Under the pieces are notes generated by a model. It saw only the letters and a list, made by a program, of their open reading frames with translations, had not been told where the DNA came from and did not search any database. A program made the translations under genes and the position numbers. 22,810 bases of DNA from a virus, in IMG/VR virus record IMGVR_UViG_3300037447_000017, positions 1 to 22,810 of that record, one strand, 5' to 3'. Of the stretch, positions 14,408 to 21,353 are shown piece by piece (position 1 is the first letter of the stretch; each line of letters begins with the position of its first letter).

Positions 14408-15802
14408 TTAGGCGGCGACAACAACGATGTTGCTACACGTGGTCGAGTCGGCCCTGGTGTAAGGCGAGAGGACCAAGTTCTTGGTGGCGATGTACTGCAA
14501 GAACCGGAGCGAATCCACGGCCTTGTCGAAGTACAAGGCGTTCGTCTGAGCCGAGTCCAATGGCAGGTATCCACAAGCGATGCTCGGGAAGTGGACGAGG
14601 ATGATGTCACCCACAGAACCAAGAGCGGCGGCTTGTTCACAGACGTGAACCGGGCGACCGAACAAGGTGCCGGCAGGAGCGTAGGACGCATTGCCAGTAC
14701 CACCCGAATAGTTCGGTGGGGTTGGCAGGAAGATTGGATACGTTCCGGAGCCGTTCGGGAATGCCAGCTTCATCAAATCGCCGTAGGCGGTTGGGTTGAT
14801 GATCCAACAGCTTTCACTCTGGAAATCTGTGTACAACGAGGTCCACATTGCCACGATGTCAGGGAAGGTAATGTGGCCGGACGTACCACGAGTGATCGTC
14901 ACCTTGGCCGCATTTCCGATCAGGTTCACACCAGACGACGTGCCGTTCAGGATGCTATCATTGATTTTGAATCGCAGCTTGGCGGGTACGTGCTGACGAA
15001 TGTAGGCTTCCAAGTTGTAATGCTGGAACCGGAGCATTTCGTCTGTGATGTTCACCAATACACCCAACTTGACCAGCGACAACTGGACAGTGTTGGTGAG
15101 TGCGGTCGTGTCTGTGATGGCCGTGTTTTCGTTGGTAACGGAAGCAGTGATACCAGTGTTACCGGCCGTGATGTTGAATTCAGGTACATTGATTACCTGA
15201 TTCTGCATTTCGTATTTGCTCATCATTTCCAAAAACGCTGGGCCACCTGAGAAGCTAAGTGCGTAGATCTCATCCGCCCATTGTTGGGGGATCAACGACC
15301 CACCTGCGGTTGATGTCCCGACATTCATTGCGCCCTTTGTGCGAAGGCGCATGTAGTCATCCATCTTCTTGCTTGCTGACAGGTCGTTGAACTTGGCAGC
15401 AATGGCACAATCCAAGAACGACTTGAAGGTCGGGAACCCGCCCTTACGTTCGTTCTGTTCAACGGTCCATGCGGACTTGTTCACCTTCACGGACGGAAGG
15501 CTGTAGGACTTGTTTGCCTTGACGATCTTCTCCACGGCCGATGTCGTGGCTTTCTCCACGGCAGCTTCCGCCCTTTTGCCCAGGTTCAGAACTTCGTCGG
15601 CCGACGGGCTTTCATCGCCTTCGTCTCCGGCTTCGTCGGCCTCGGGCTCGTCACCTTCGCCACCGTTTACTTCGTCCTCTGAAGCCTCATGAGCGAGGCC
15701 GGCACTGATGAGGGCTTGTCCGGCCTCATCTTCCACGTGGAGAACGGAACCTTCCTCAAGTTCGCCAAGTGGCTTGTCCAATACGACTGCAATAACTGCC
15801 AT
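14408..15802 (-). CDS. Major capsid protein, HK97 fold
   Basis: A 464-residue protein. An acidic N-terminal part (about 1-70, with a short M-A-V-I-A-V-V-L-D-K-P-L-G-E-L domain and runs of E/D) and a helical delta-like scaffold region (70-150) precede the mature shell domain. The latter starts near G-A-M-N-V-G-T-S-T-A-G-G-S-L-I-P-Q and includes the N-arm, E-loop and P-domain patterns (V-N-I-T-D-E-M-L-R, F-P-D-I-V-A-M-W). Scaffold removal by the adjacent protease is expected. The ATG at 15802 has no ribosome site immediately upstream; transcription would start at an element 125 bases before, giving a leader. Confidence 0.9.
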   Translation of the reverse strand: MAVIAVVLDKPLGELEEGSVLHVEDEAGQALISAGLAHEASEDEVNGGEGDEPEADEAGDEGDESPSADEVLNLGKRAEAAVEKATTSAVEKIVKANKSYSLPSVKVNKSAWTVEQNERKGGFPTFKSFLDCAIAAKFNDLSASKKMDDYMRLRTKGAMNVGTSTAGGSLIPQQWADEIYALSFSGGPAFLEMMSKYEMQNQVINVPEFNITAGNTGITASVTNENTAITDTTALTNTVQLSLVKLGVLVNITDEMLRFQHYNLEAYIRQHVPAKLRFKINDSILNGTSSGVNLIGNAAKVTITRGTSGHITFPDIVAMWTSLYTDFQSESCWIINPTAYGDLMKLAFPNGSGTYPIFLPTPPNYSGGTGNASYAPAGTLFGRPVHVCEQAAALGSVGDIILVHFPSIACGYLPLDSAQTNALYFDKAVDSLRFLQYIATKNLVLSPYTRADSTTCSNIVVVAA

Positions 15803-15926
15803 CTAAATCACACTGCATTGTGTGAGCCCTCAATATCTCCGACCTGGGATGCGCCCGATCTCCGGCACCGTTGCCTAATGGGTCGCTCCTTTCTTCGGTC
15901 TGATAAGCCGAGTTCACTAGCTGCCG
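15803..15926 (-). promoter_or_regulatory. Capsid mRNA leader with a strong, apparently unused ribosome site
   Basis: Between the CTACATA element and the capsid ATG lies a leader of about 118 bases. It contains AAGGAG (15891-15886), six bases before an ATT (15879-15877) that opens a 23-codon frame. That frame closes at TGA 8 bases before the capsid ATG. ATT starts are rare in bacteria, so this is either a leader peptide, a ribosome standby site, or chance. Confidence 0.4.
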
Positions 15927-15933
15927 TATGTAG
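15927..15933 (-). promoter_or_regulatory. CTACATA element at the capsid leader
   Basis: Exact heptamer, same flanks (CTACATACGGC) as the copy at 8555-8561, but not followed by a start codon at 4-5 bases. The position before a leader argues that the heptamer is a transcription signal rather than a translation signal. Confidence 0.6.
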
Positions 15934-15946
15934 GCGGGAGGTGGCT

Positions 15947-15971
15947 CAAAATCGCAAGTGTTGCGATTTTG
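15947..15971 (-). terminator. Terminator-like hairpin after the protease gene
   Basis: A perfect 11-bp stem (CAAAATCGCAA / TTGCGATTTTG) with a 3-base loop begins 4 bases past the protease stop (15978-15976). The stem ends in TTTT, making it terminator-like although without a separate long T-run. It lies 13 bases upstream of the capsid late element. Confidence 0.5.
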
Positions 15972-15975
15972 GTTC

Positions 15976-16635
15976 TTAGATTCGCCCGAGGTGCCGGTCT
16001 GCTACCCGGCGAGCAATGGCTTCATGGTCGATGGTCACAGAAGGCAGAGTGGCCCGCTTCTTGGCCCGTGGCTTGGCCTTCTTTGGCATGAGTTTCTTGG
16101 TCACGGCTTGCAAAAGGGTTTCCGGGTTCGATGGGACCGCCACCATACTGACCTCTAACAACATGGCCTTTTCAACCACACGTTCAACGCCAGCGAATTT
16201 GGCCCGCTCGTCTTGAGTGGGCTCACGCCATTCAAGGGGGATGAACCCGCACGAAGCCCCGGCAAGAATCGGCGGGTCACACGAAATAAGGGCGAACACA
16301 CGGTCAGGTTCGAAGGACTCGGAAGGGTGAAGTGAGTCGGGCCGTTTGGGATACTTCGTTTTCATCACAAGGGAGTTGCCTTGTGTCTTAATCCACAGAG
16401 CTTTGCCCACGGGGTTGTTCAGTTCATGGTTGAACAAGACCACGGGATTCAGTTGGTACTGGTCAAGGATGAATGACTCGGGATAGATGAGTTCATTGTC
16501 CCGGTCCATCACGGCCGTGGTGATTTTGTGAACGGCCGTTCGACTCTCCTGGTCAATCTCTGTCGTAACCGGCAATGTGCTTCGGCGAAGTGGCTTGCCA
16601 TCCTTGGCATACTTGGCAATGAGGTCTTTGTTCAT
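15976..16635 (-). CDS. HK97-type prohead protease (S78-like)
   Basis: A 219-residue serine protease that removes the capsid scaffold domain. The catalytic His is in F-N-H-E-L-N-N-P-V-G-K-A (near residue 70-80). The Ser motif is G-A-S-C-G-F-I-P-L-E-W (near 130-140), and the family's A-M-L-L-E-V-S-M-V-A-V-P-S-N-P end is clear. The Lys/Arg-rich C-terminal tail (P-K-K-A-K-P-R-A-K-K-R) is typical of the autocleaved end. I chose the ATG at 16635, because CTAAATA lies five bases upstream; the 14 extra residues from 16677 overlap the portal gene. Confidence 0.9.
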   Translation of the reverse strand: MNKDLIAKYAKDGKPLRRSTLPVTTEIDQESRTAVHKITTAVMDRDNELIYPESFILDQYQLNPVVLFNHELNNPVGKALWIKTQGNSLVMKTKYPKRPDSLHPSESFEPDRVFALISCDPPILAGASCGFIPLEWREPTQDERAKFAGVERVVEKAMLLEVSMVAVPSNPETLLQAVTKKLMPKKAKPRAKKRATLPSVTIDHEAIARRVADRHLGRI

Positions 16636-16640
16636 GCTCC

Positions 16641-16647
16641 TATTTAG
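16641..16647 (-). promoter_or_regulatory. CTAAATA element, 5 bases before the start at 16635
   Basis: Exact heptamer, overlapping the portal stop TAA (16646-16644). GGAG also lies in the 5-base spacer, but too close to the ATG to be an ordinary ribosome site. Confidence 0.5.
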
Positions 16648-18749
16648 TCCGTCACATATTGCAAAGTGCAAAAACAATGCGGGTGGAACGGTGGCGCATC
16701 CACCGTGCCATATGGCCCCGGCTCGGTGTGTGCGAACGGTTCATCCAGGTCACGAGTCTGACCATTCAGTCCTTTGCAGTGGTCACACACGTTCGGCGAT
16801 CCTGCCAACCATTTCTTTTTGATGTTCAATCCCGTCTCCTTGGCCGCAATGATTTCGCCGGTGTGACGAGCCCGTGAACTTTCCGTCCATGCGATGAGGT
16901 TGGCACGCTCGGACCGCATGTTCTCAAAGACATCCATGATTCTGCCGGTCAGTTGCTTGTTCGCTTCACCTTCCGACATCCCTTGCCGGAGTTGTTCACG
17001 TGTCTGTTCAATGGCATCATCCACGAGCTTGCTCGTGGTGTCCATCGTGCTTTGGGCGAACGCCAGAACCGCTTGGTTCATGGCTTCGTTCAGTTTGGGG
17101 ATCGGGAGGACGGTATCCACGCCCAGGCCGTTCAGGAGCCGTTGACCCGAGCGTTCGTAGACGATTCGCAGAATCGGAGACACACGTTCGACAATCTCGC
17201 CGGTCCAATCGTCCAGGGCCACGAATGCCTTCACGTCGATGTCCGGGATGGACTTGTGATTCGGCAGTTCGGTCTGTGTCAGGTAGAACTGTTCCATCAT
17301 GGTGAAGATGGCCCGTAGCTCTTGCGCCAGAAGAACCTCTTCTTTGTTCCCGACGGACTTGTACGACCGCTTCCACTTCTTGGTGGCGGTCAGGGCCTTG
17401 GCTTCTTGCGAGTCCTGTTTCGGTTGTGGCTCCCCTTGCTCGTGGTCCCGTGGTGTGTTCAGAAGTCCGGCGAAGGGATCGCCCTGGGCCTTGTTCACGG
17501 GCTCGTCGCCCCACGGCTTCGGCCCTAACCCGAGCTTGGCCCGCCGCTCATTGGGCGTGATGACGTTGTTCTGAAGGTCTCCGGCATCTTCCAAATACTC
17601 TTGCTGTCGTTCCCGAAGTTCCAACTCCTGGTCCTTCTCCACCACGTCTTCGACCATGAGGAAAAGCCGGTCGTCATATTCGGCGACAAGGTGACGGTTC
17701 AGGACATCCACGATGGCGTTGACTCGTGGTTCCAAGCAGAACTCTTGGTAGGTTCGCTTGGCGGTCGTGGCACTCGCAAGATTGCTGTCTTGCGGGTCGA
17801 GAATCGGGCGAGGCATATGGAATGCCCGATATACAGCCGTGGTGATTTCATCATGAAGTTGCAAGGCCGACAAATCCCGAGGTGGTCGAGACAACGGCGA
17901 AGCGTTGACCGGTTCGGGATACGTCATGATGCCGTTCGACTCTCCTTGCCGGAACAGCTTCGTCATTTGCTTGCTGATGCGTTCCGAGTTCGCCGGGCTC
18001 CATTTCTCTCCCTCTAGTGGCGTGATGAGCAAAGACGGGAAAGCAGTGTTCTTGAGAATGGCGTGCCACGTGTCGGTTTCTTCCCGCAACAGAAGTAGCT
18101 GTTGCCACACACTGGCGACCGGCGACACGCCCGCCACGTTGTACGGGTCGAAGGGGTTTACGCTCTTGAACACGAGCATGTCAGACGGTGGGATCGCCGG
18201 CGCATCCTTGGCGAAGCCGTTCTGGAAGTAGTCAATGAAGCCAGCGTCCGTGTATTCGACTCTGATGTTCTGCGTCGGCAGGAGGACCACGGCCTCGACC
18301 CGGCCAGCATGTCGAACCTTGTACCAATAGGCCGTGCCACACAAGTCAAGAATGGTCTGTGTGATCTGAATCAACTGGCTCCATGACTGAACATCGTTCG
18401 GCCGCTCCATCAGTTCAAGGAACGGGTGGTCAAGGATTTCGTGGGGATCGCCCTTGCGGTTCAGGTGCTTGAACGACTTGGTGAGCCGGGTTCGCTTGCT
18501 CTTGACGGCCGGAGTGGTGCCTGTCGGAATGACGGCGCAGAGCGAAACGTCCCTGGTCAGGTGCTTCGCCACATTGTCGGCAATGTGGGTGACGCAAGCG
18601 TAAACCGTGTCCTCCATCGCCAACAGCAAGTCCTGGGTGGTCGGGGCTTCTCTGTTCCACTTGCTGCCGTAGGTGGAAATGGTCTGTGAGTGACTGCTTC
18701 CCATCGGCCGCCAGAGCGAGGCCAGGGCATTCTTGAGTTTCGTGAACAC
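16644..18749 (-). CDS. Portal protein fused to a Mu gpF-like head morphogenesis domain
   Basis: A 701-residue protein. Residues 1-430 are an HK97-type portal: D-T-V-Y-A-C-V-T-H-I-A-D-N-V-A near the start, H-P-F-L-E-L-M-E-R-P-N near 107-117, A-Y-W-Y-K-V near 137-142, and H-M-P-R-P-I-L-D near 313-320. Residues about 480-701 match Mu gpF-like minor head proteins: R-A-N-L-I-A-W-T-E-S-S-R-A-R, then V-C-D-H-C-K-G-L-N-G-Q and P-P-F-H-P-H-C-F-C at the end, a CxxC...HxxCxC zinc-like motif. The two are usually separate genes. The linker is Gln/Pro/Asp-rich. The GTG start at 18749 has CTACATA four bases upstream; there is no Shine-Dalgarno. Confidence 0.85.
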   Translation of the reverse strand: MFTKLKNALASLWRPMGSSHSQTISTYGSKWNREAPTTQDLLLAMEDTVYACVTHIADNVAKHLTRDVSLCAVIPTGTTPAVKSKRTRLTKSFKHLNRKGDPHEILDHPFLELMERPNDVQSWSQLIQITQTILDLCGTAYWYKVRHAGRVEAVVLLPTQNIRVEYTDAGFIDYFQNGFAKDAPAIPPSDMLVFKSVNPFDPYNVAGVSPVASVWQQLLLLREETDTWHAILKNTAFPSLLITPLEGEKWSPANSERISKQMTKLFRQGESNGIMTYPEPVNASPLSRPPRDLSALQLHDEITTAVYRAFHMPRPILDPQDSNLASATTAKRTYQEFCLEPRVNAIVDVLNRHLVAEYDDRLFLMVEDVVEKDQELELRERQQEYLEDAGDLQNNVITPNERRAKLGLGPKPWGDEPVNKAQGDPFAGLLNTPRDHEQGEPQPKQDSQEAKALTATKKWKRSYKSVGNKEEVLLAQELRAIFTMMEQFYLTQTELPNHKSIPDIDVKAFVALDDWTGEIVERVSPILRIVYERSGQRLLNGLGVDTVLPIPKLNEAMNQAVLAFAQSTMDTTSKLVDDAIEQTREQLRQGMSEGEANKQLTGRIMDVFENMRSERANLIAWTESSRARHTGEIIAAKETGLNIKKKWLAGSPNVCDHCKGLNGQTRDLDEPFAHTEPGPYGTVDAPPFHPHCFCTLQYVTD

Positions 18750-18753
18750 ACGA

Positions 18754-18760
18754 TATGTAG
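18754..18760 (-). promoter_or_regulatory. CTACATA element before the portal gene
   Basis: Exact heptamer, four bases before the GTG at 18749, in the 32-bp gap shared with the divergent terS gene. Confidence 0.6.
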
Positions 18761-18769
18761 CAGTGCCGG

Positions 18770-18776
18770 CTAGATA
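18770..18776 (+). promoter_or_regulatory. CTAGATA element before terS
   Basis: The plus-strand copy, five bases before the ATG of the terminase small subunit. Its presence on the opposite strand, facing away from the portal element, shows that the motif is tied to gene starts rather than to one strand's base composition. Confidence 0.55.
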
Positions 18777-18781
18777 ACGTC

Positions 18782-19174
18782 ATGCCTGACAGAGACGAGC
18801 GTGGCCGGTTCCTTGTCGGAAACAAGGTTTCCCAGGGGAACCTGGGCCTTTCCAAAGACCTCTACCGACTGAAGCGTGAATGGGTCACTTTTTGGGACAG
18901 CGAAAAATTCAATGACATCATGGTCGAGCTTCACCGCATTGCATTGACCGCCGACAAGATCGAGGACCGGCTTGAAGCTATCGAAATGGTGTTCTCCCGG
19001 ACGTGGGGCAAGCCCGTGGCACCGGTTCAGTTGGACGTGACCACAGAGACGAACGCCCCCATCGTTGACTTGTCCGATGAGGAAATGATTCTGGTCGAGA
19101 AGATTCTGAACAAGACGACCCCGCACATTATTGACGTGGAGCCGGTCAATGTGAGGGCGATTGAATCAGCGTGA
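18782..19174 (+). CDS. terS: Terminase small subunit
   Basis: A 130-residue protein directly before the large subunit. The basic N-terminus with R-D-E-R-G-R-F-L-V-G-N-K-V is common in TerS proteins that bind the packaging site. A helical centre (K-I-E-D-R-L-E-A-I-E-M-V-F-S-R-T-W-G-K-P) and a C-terminal part that would contact TerL follow. The ATG lacks a Shine-Dalgarno; the CTAGATA element lies five bases upstream. The end overlaps the terL start by 14 bases. Confidence 0.8.
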   Translation: MPDRDERGRFLVGNKVSQGNLGLSKDLYRLKREWVTFWDSEKFNDIMVELHRIALTADKIEDRLEAIEMVFSRTWGKPVAPVQLDVTTETNAPIVDLSDEEMILVEKILNKTTPHIIDVEPVNVRAIESA

Positions 19175-20699
19175 ACTCGGATTACTGGCCGCCCTGACCA
19201 AGACGAAGTTCAGGAAGTTTGTCGAACGATTTTGGCATCTTGCTTCACCAGATCCTTTCCAGCCGTCCTACCACGTCGATGCAATCTGCGAACACTTACA
19301 AGCACTCGCCCAGGGGGACATTCGACGGCTTGCAATTCAGGTTGCGCCCCGTCATGCCAAGTCACTTCTGTGTTCGGTGCTTTTCCCGGTGTGGTGTTGG
19401 ATTCGCCAACCGCAATGGCGGGTCATGTCGGCCACGTATTCACAGACGTTGACTGTACGGGATGCCGTCCGATCACGTCGGGTTCTGGAATCCGAGCTTT
19501 TCAAATCATGCTTCCCGCACGTTCGCTTGGCACCGGATGAAAACAGGCAGGACAAGTACAAGAACACTGCCAACGGCGAACGGTTCAGCACTTCGACCAC
19601 GGCACGTACAGCCGGGTTCGATGCCGATCTCATCATCGCCGATGATTTGATTGACTTCGCCGAGCGTAGCTCCCGAGCGGCCTTGGATGAGGCGTCGGAC
19701 TACTTCCTTCGGACGTTGTTGGCTCGACTTGTCCGGCTTGGTGAGGACCGTGTAGTCCTTGCCGGCCATCGGATTTCGGACCAGGACGTTTTCGCACGAG
19801 TGCAAGAAACCCTTGGCGACGAGTATTGCTATCTCATCTTGCCCGAGGAAGCTCGTTCCCTGCCGGTCAACTCTCTTGGATGGAAGGACACACGAGCGGA
19901 AGGTGAGCTTCTGTGGCCAGAAGCATACGGACATGAGGTCTTGAAAGGGGAGCGCAAGAAGTACAGAGCCGAATATGCGGCGGTGTTCTTGCAAGATCCC
20001 CGGCCACAAGAAGGCAATCTGTTCCGGCCGGAATGGTTCAAGCAGTACAGCACACAAGAGCAAGTTGTCGAAGATGCCGTTCAGGTGTCCTATCGGCTTG
20101 GCGACAAGACGGTTCGGGCGTCGGACTGTTGGCGGTTCGCCACGGTAGACCTGGCTGTATCTGTCTCGGACTCTGCCGACTGGACTGTCTGCCAAGTGTG
20201 GGATTGCTGGCGGGGTCACTTGATCCTGGTCCATCAGTTGCGGGCTCGTCTTGACGGAACCCAAATCATTCCACGGCTCGTGGAGATTCAGAACGAGTAT
20301 AAGCCCCAGTTCATGGTGGTGGAGTCCGAGTTCACCGGTAAGTTCGTTCAGGACCAGTTGCGGGAAAAGGATGTCATGGTCCGACCGTTCCGGGCCAAGG
20401 ACCACGGAAGCAAGGAAATCAGATCCATTGCGGCCCAGGTGATGATGGAGGACGGCCGTGTGTGGTTCCCGACCGATAAGGGGTGGGTGGCGGACTTGGA
20501 AAGCGAACTGATGAGCTTCCCGACGGCGGCCCATGACGATCAAGTTGACTGCTTGTCGGCCGCCGCTCTGACGGCGCAGCGATACGACAGCCACGAGCCG
20601 GAGCCCGTTATCCTGACCGCCGAACAAGAGCGGGAGCAACAGGAGAAGGAACGTCAGGAACGCCACCTTCAGATACTTGAGGCGGGGAGCCGGTTCTAG
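19161..20699 (+). CDS. terL: Terminase large subunit
   Basis: A 512-residue packaging motor and nuclease. Walker A-like V-A-P-R-H-A-K-S-L-L lies near residue 59-68, Walker B L-I-I-A-D-D near 155-160, and the coupling region follows. The RNase H-like nuclease domain includes F-A-T-V-D-L-A-V near 321-328, V-V-E-S-E near 386-390 and H-D-D-Q-V-D near 456-461, which carry the acidic residues. The start is TTG at 19161, the first possible start after an in-frame stop at 19152-19154, with GAGG five bases upstream. It is coupled to terS. The C-terminus is charged. The stop overlaps that of the convergent small gene. Confidence 0.93.
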   Translation: MNQRELGLLAALTKTKFRKFVERFWHLASPDPFQPSYHVDAICEHLQALAQGDIRRLAIQVAPRHAKSLLCSVLFPVWCWIRQPQWRVMSATYSQTLTVRDAVRSRRVLESELFKSCFPHVRLAPDENRQDKYKNTANGERFSTSTTARTAGFDADLIIADDLIDFAERSSRAALDEASDYFLRTLLARLVRLGEDRVVLAGHRISDQDVFARVQETLGDEYCYLILPEEARSLPVNSLGWKDTRAEGELLWPEAYGHEVLKGERKKYRAEYAAVFLQDPRPQEGNLFRPEWFKQYSTQEQVVEDAVQVSYRLGDKTVRASDCWRFATVDLAVSVSDSADWTVCQVWDCWRGHLILVHQLRARLDGTQIIPRLVEIQNEYKPQFMVVESEFTGKFVQDQLREKDVMVRPFRAKDHGSKEIRSIAAQVMMEDGRVWFPTDKGWVADLESELMSFPTAAHDDQVDCLSAAALTAQRYDSHEPEPVILTAEQEREQQEKERQERHLQILEAGSRF

Positions 20700-20923
20700 C
20701 TAACCGGTCCGAGTGCCTTGTCGGGCGTGAAAGTGTTTCGTCTGACTCTGGCCTTGGCGACAAGCACGAGCTTGTACAAGTCTTTCAGGAGTGCGGCCTC
20801 GGCTTTTTCTTCGGCCGTGAACTGGTCGAACTCTTCCCGGCCCTCGTCTTCCGCCCTCTGGAAAAGGGCGTCACCGATCTTGCAAATGTAGTCGTCTAGC
20901 TGATCGAGGCGGTCGTGGGTCAT
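20696..20923 (-). CDS. Small acidic protein, unknown
   Basis: A 75-residue acidic helical protein (T-H-D-R-L-D-Q-L-D-D-Y-I-C-K ... F-D-Q-F-T-A-E-E-K-A-E-A-A-L-L-K-D-L-Y). I chose the ATG at 20923, preceded by TGGAG four bases upstream. The upstream ATG at 20959 would add a hydrophobic 12-residue stretch and has no ribosome site; it lies in a stem (20953-20977). No family recognised. The stop overlaps the terL stop, tail to tail. Confidence 0.5.
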   Translation of the reverse strand: MTHDRLDQLDDYICKIGDALFQRAEDEGREEFDQFTAEEKAEAALLKDLYKLVLVAKARVRRNTFTPDKALGPVS

Positions 20924-21016
20924 GAGGCTCCATACGGCAGCGACGAGAACACGGAACATCGTGGAGAAAAATGTTCCCGCCGCTGCCTTGTAAGTAGATA
21001 CGTGGCCGACGATTTT

Positions 21017-21331
21017 TCAGGGCGGGCTCATGCGACGGCCTAGTTCCTTCGCCAAGTTCTCCTGAGTCCGGTCCATTCGCCGTAGGTTCCGAATGGCGTT
21101 CACGACGGTGGCCGTCAAAAAGTTGAAGACATTCTGGCTCGTGTCGATCCGGTCAAGGTTCCGGGCCACGCAAAGGAATGTTTCGCCGTGGATGTCCGAC
21201 GGGTCAGTCCGATACTCTTGGCACACGCCCCGAACAATCTTCATCAGAATGCAAGCGAACTCGTCAGTGACCCGGCCTGCCTTCTGGCTTGCCGTGACTG
21301 CTTCGTTCAGTTGTTCGGGTTTGACGTACAC
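21017..21331 (-). CDS. T4 gp55-like late sigma factor
   Basis: A 104-residue protein. The order Y-V-K-P-E-Q-L-N-E-A-V (start), T-D-E-F-A-C-I-L-M-K-I-V-R-G-V, then D-I-H-G-E-T-F-L, N-L-D-R-I-D-T-S-Q-N-V-F-N-F-L and T-A-T-V-V-N-A-I-R-N-L-R-R-M-D follows T4 gp55 ('YVnnkeLl...', '...il.ia.g', '...DEM..dgi', 'hnFdpekS.npFaYf', '...naFi.rikkek'). gp55 is a small sigma-like subunit that directs RNA polymerase to TATAAATA late promoters. This version is short, as T4 gp55 is 185 residues. The GTG start has no Shine-Dalgarno; CTTTATA (one mismatch to the heptamer) ends five bases upstream. The call rests on pattern recall. Confidence 0.65.
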   Translation of the reverse strand: MYVKPEQLNEAVTASQKAGRVTDEFACILMKIVRGVCQEYRTDPSDIHGETFLCVARNLDRIDTSQNVFNFLTATVVNAIRNLRRMDRTQENLAKELGRRMSPP

Positions 21332-21336
21332 AAGGG

Positions 21337-21343
21337 TATAAAG
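21337..21343 (-). promoter_or_regulatory. CTTTATA near-match before the gp55-like gene
   Basis: One base differs from CTA(N)ATA, and the five-base spacing to the GTG is the same as at other late genes. If active, the factor would stimulate its own gene. Confidence 0.4.
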
Positions 21344-21353
21344 GGACCGGCCG

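Noticed and set aside
15803-15809. CTAAATC on the plus strand near the capsid start
   Set aside because: One mismatch, and no plus-strand gene follows; probably chance.
16636-16677. Fourteen-residue N-terminal extension of the prohead protease
   Set aside because: It overlaps the portal end and crosses the CTAAATA element; the ATG at 16635 fits the spacing rule and family length.
19506-20666. Minus-strand 386-codon open frame
   Set aside because: Antisense to terL, which has Walker and nuclease motifs in the expected order.
20953-20977. GGAACAT...ATGTTCC inverted repeat as an operator
   Set aside because: A 7-bp stem with an 11-base loop only; nothing around it ties it to regulation.
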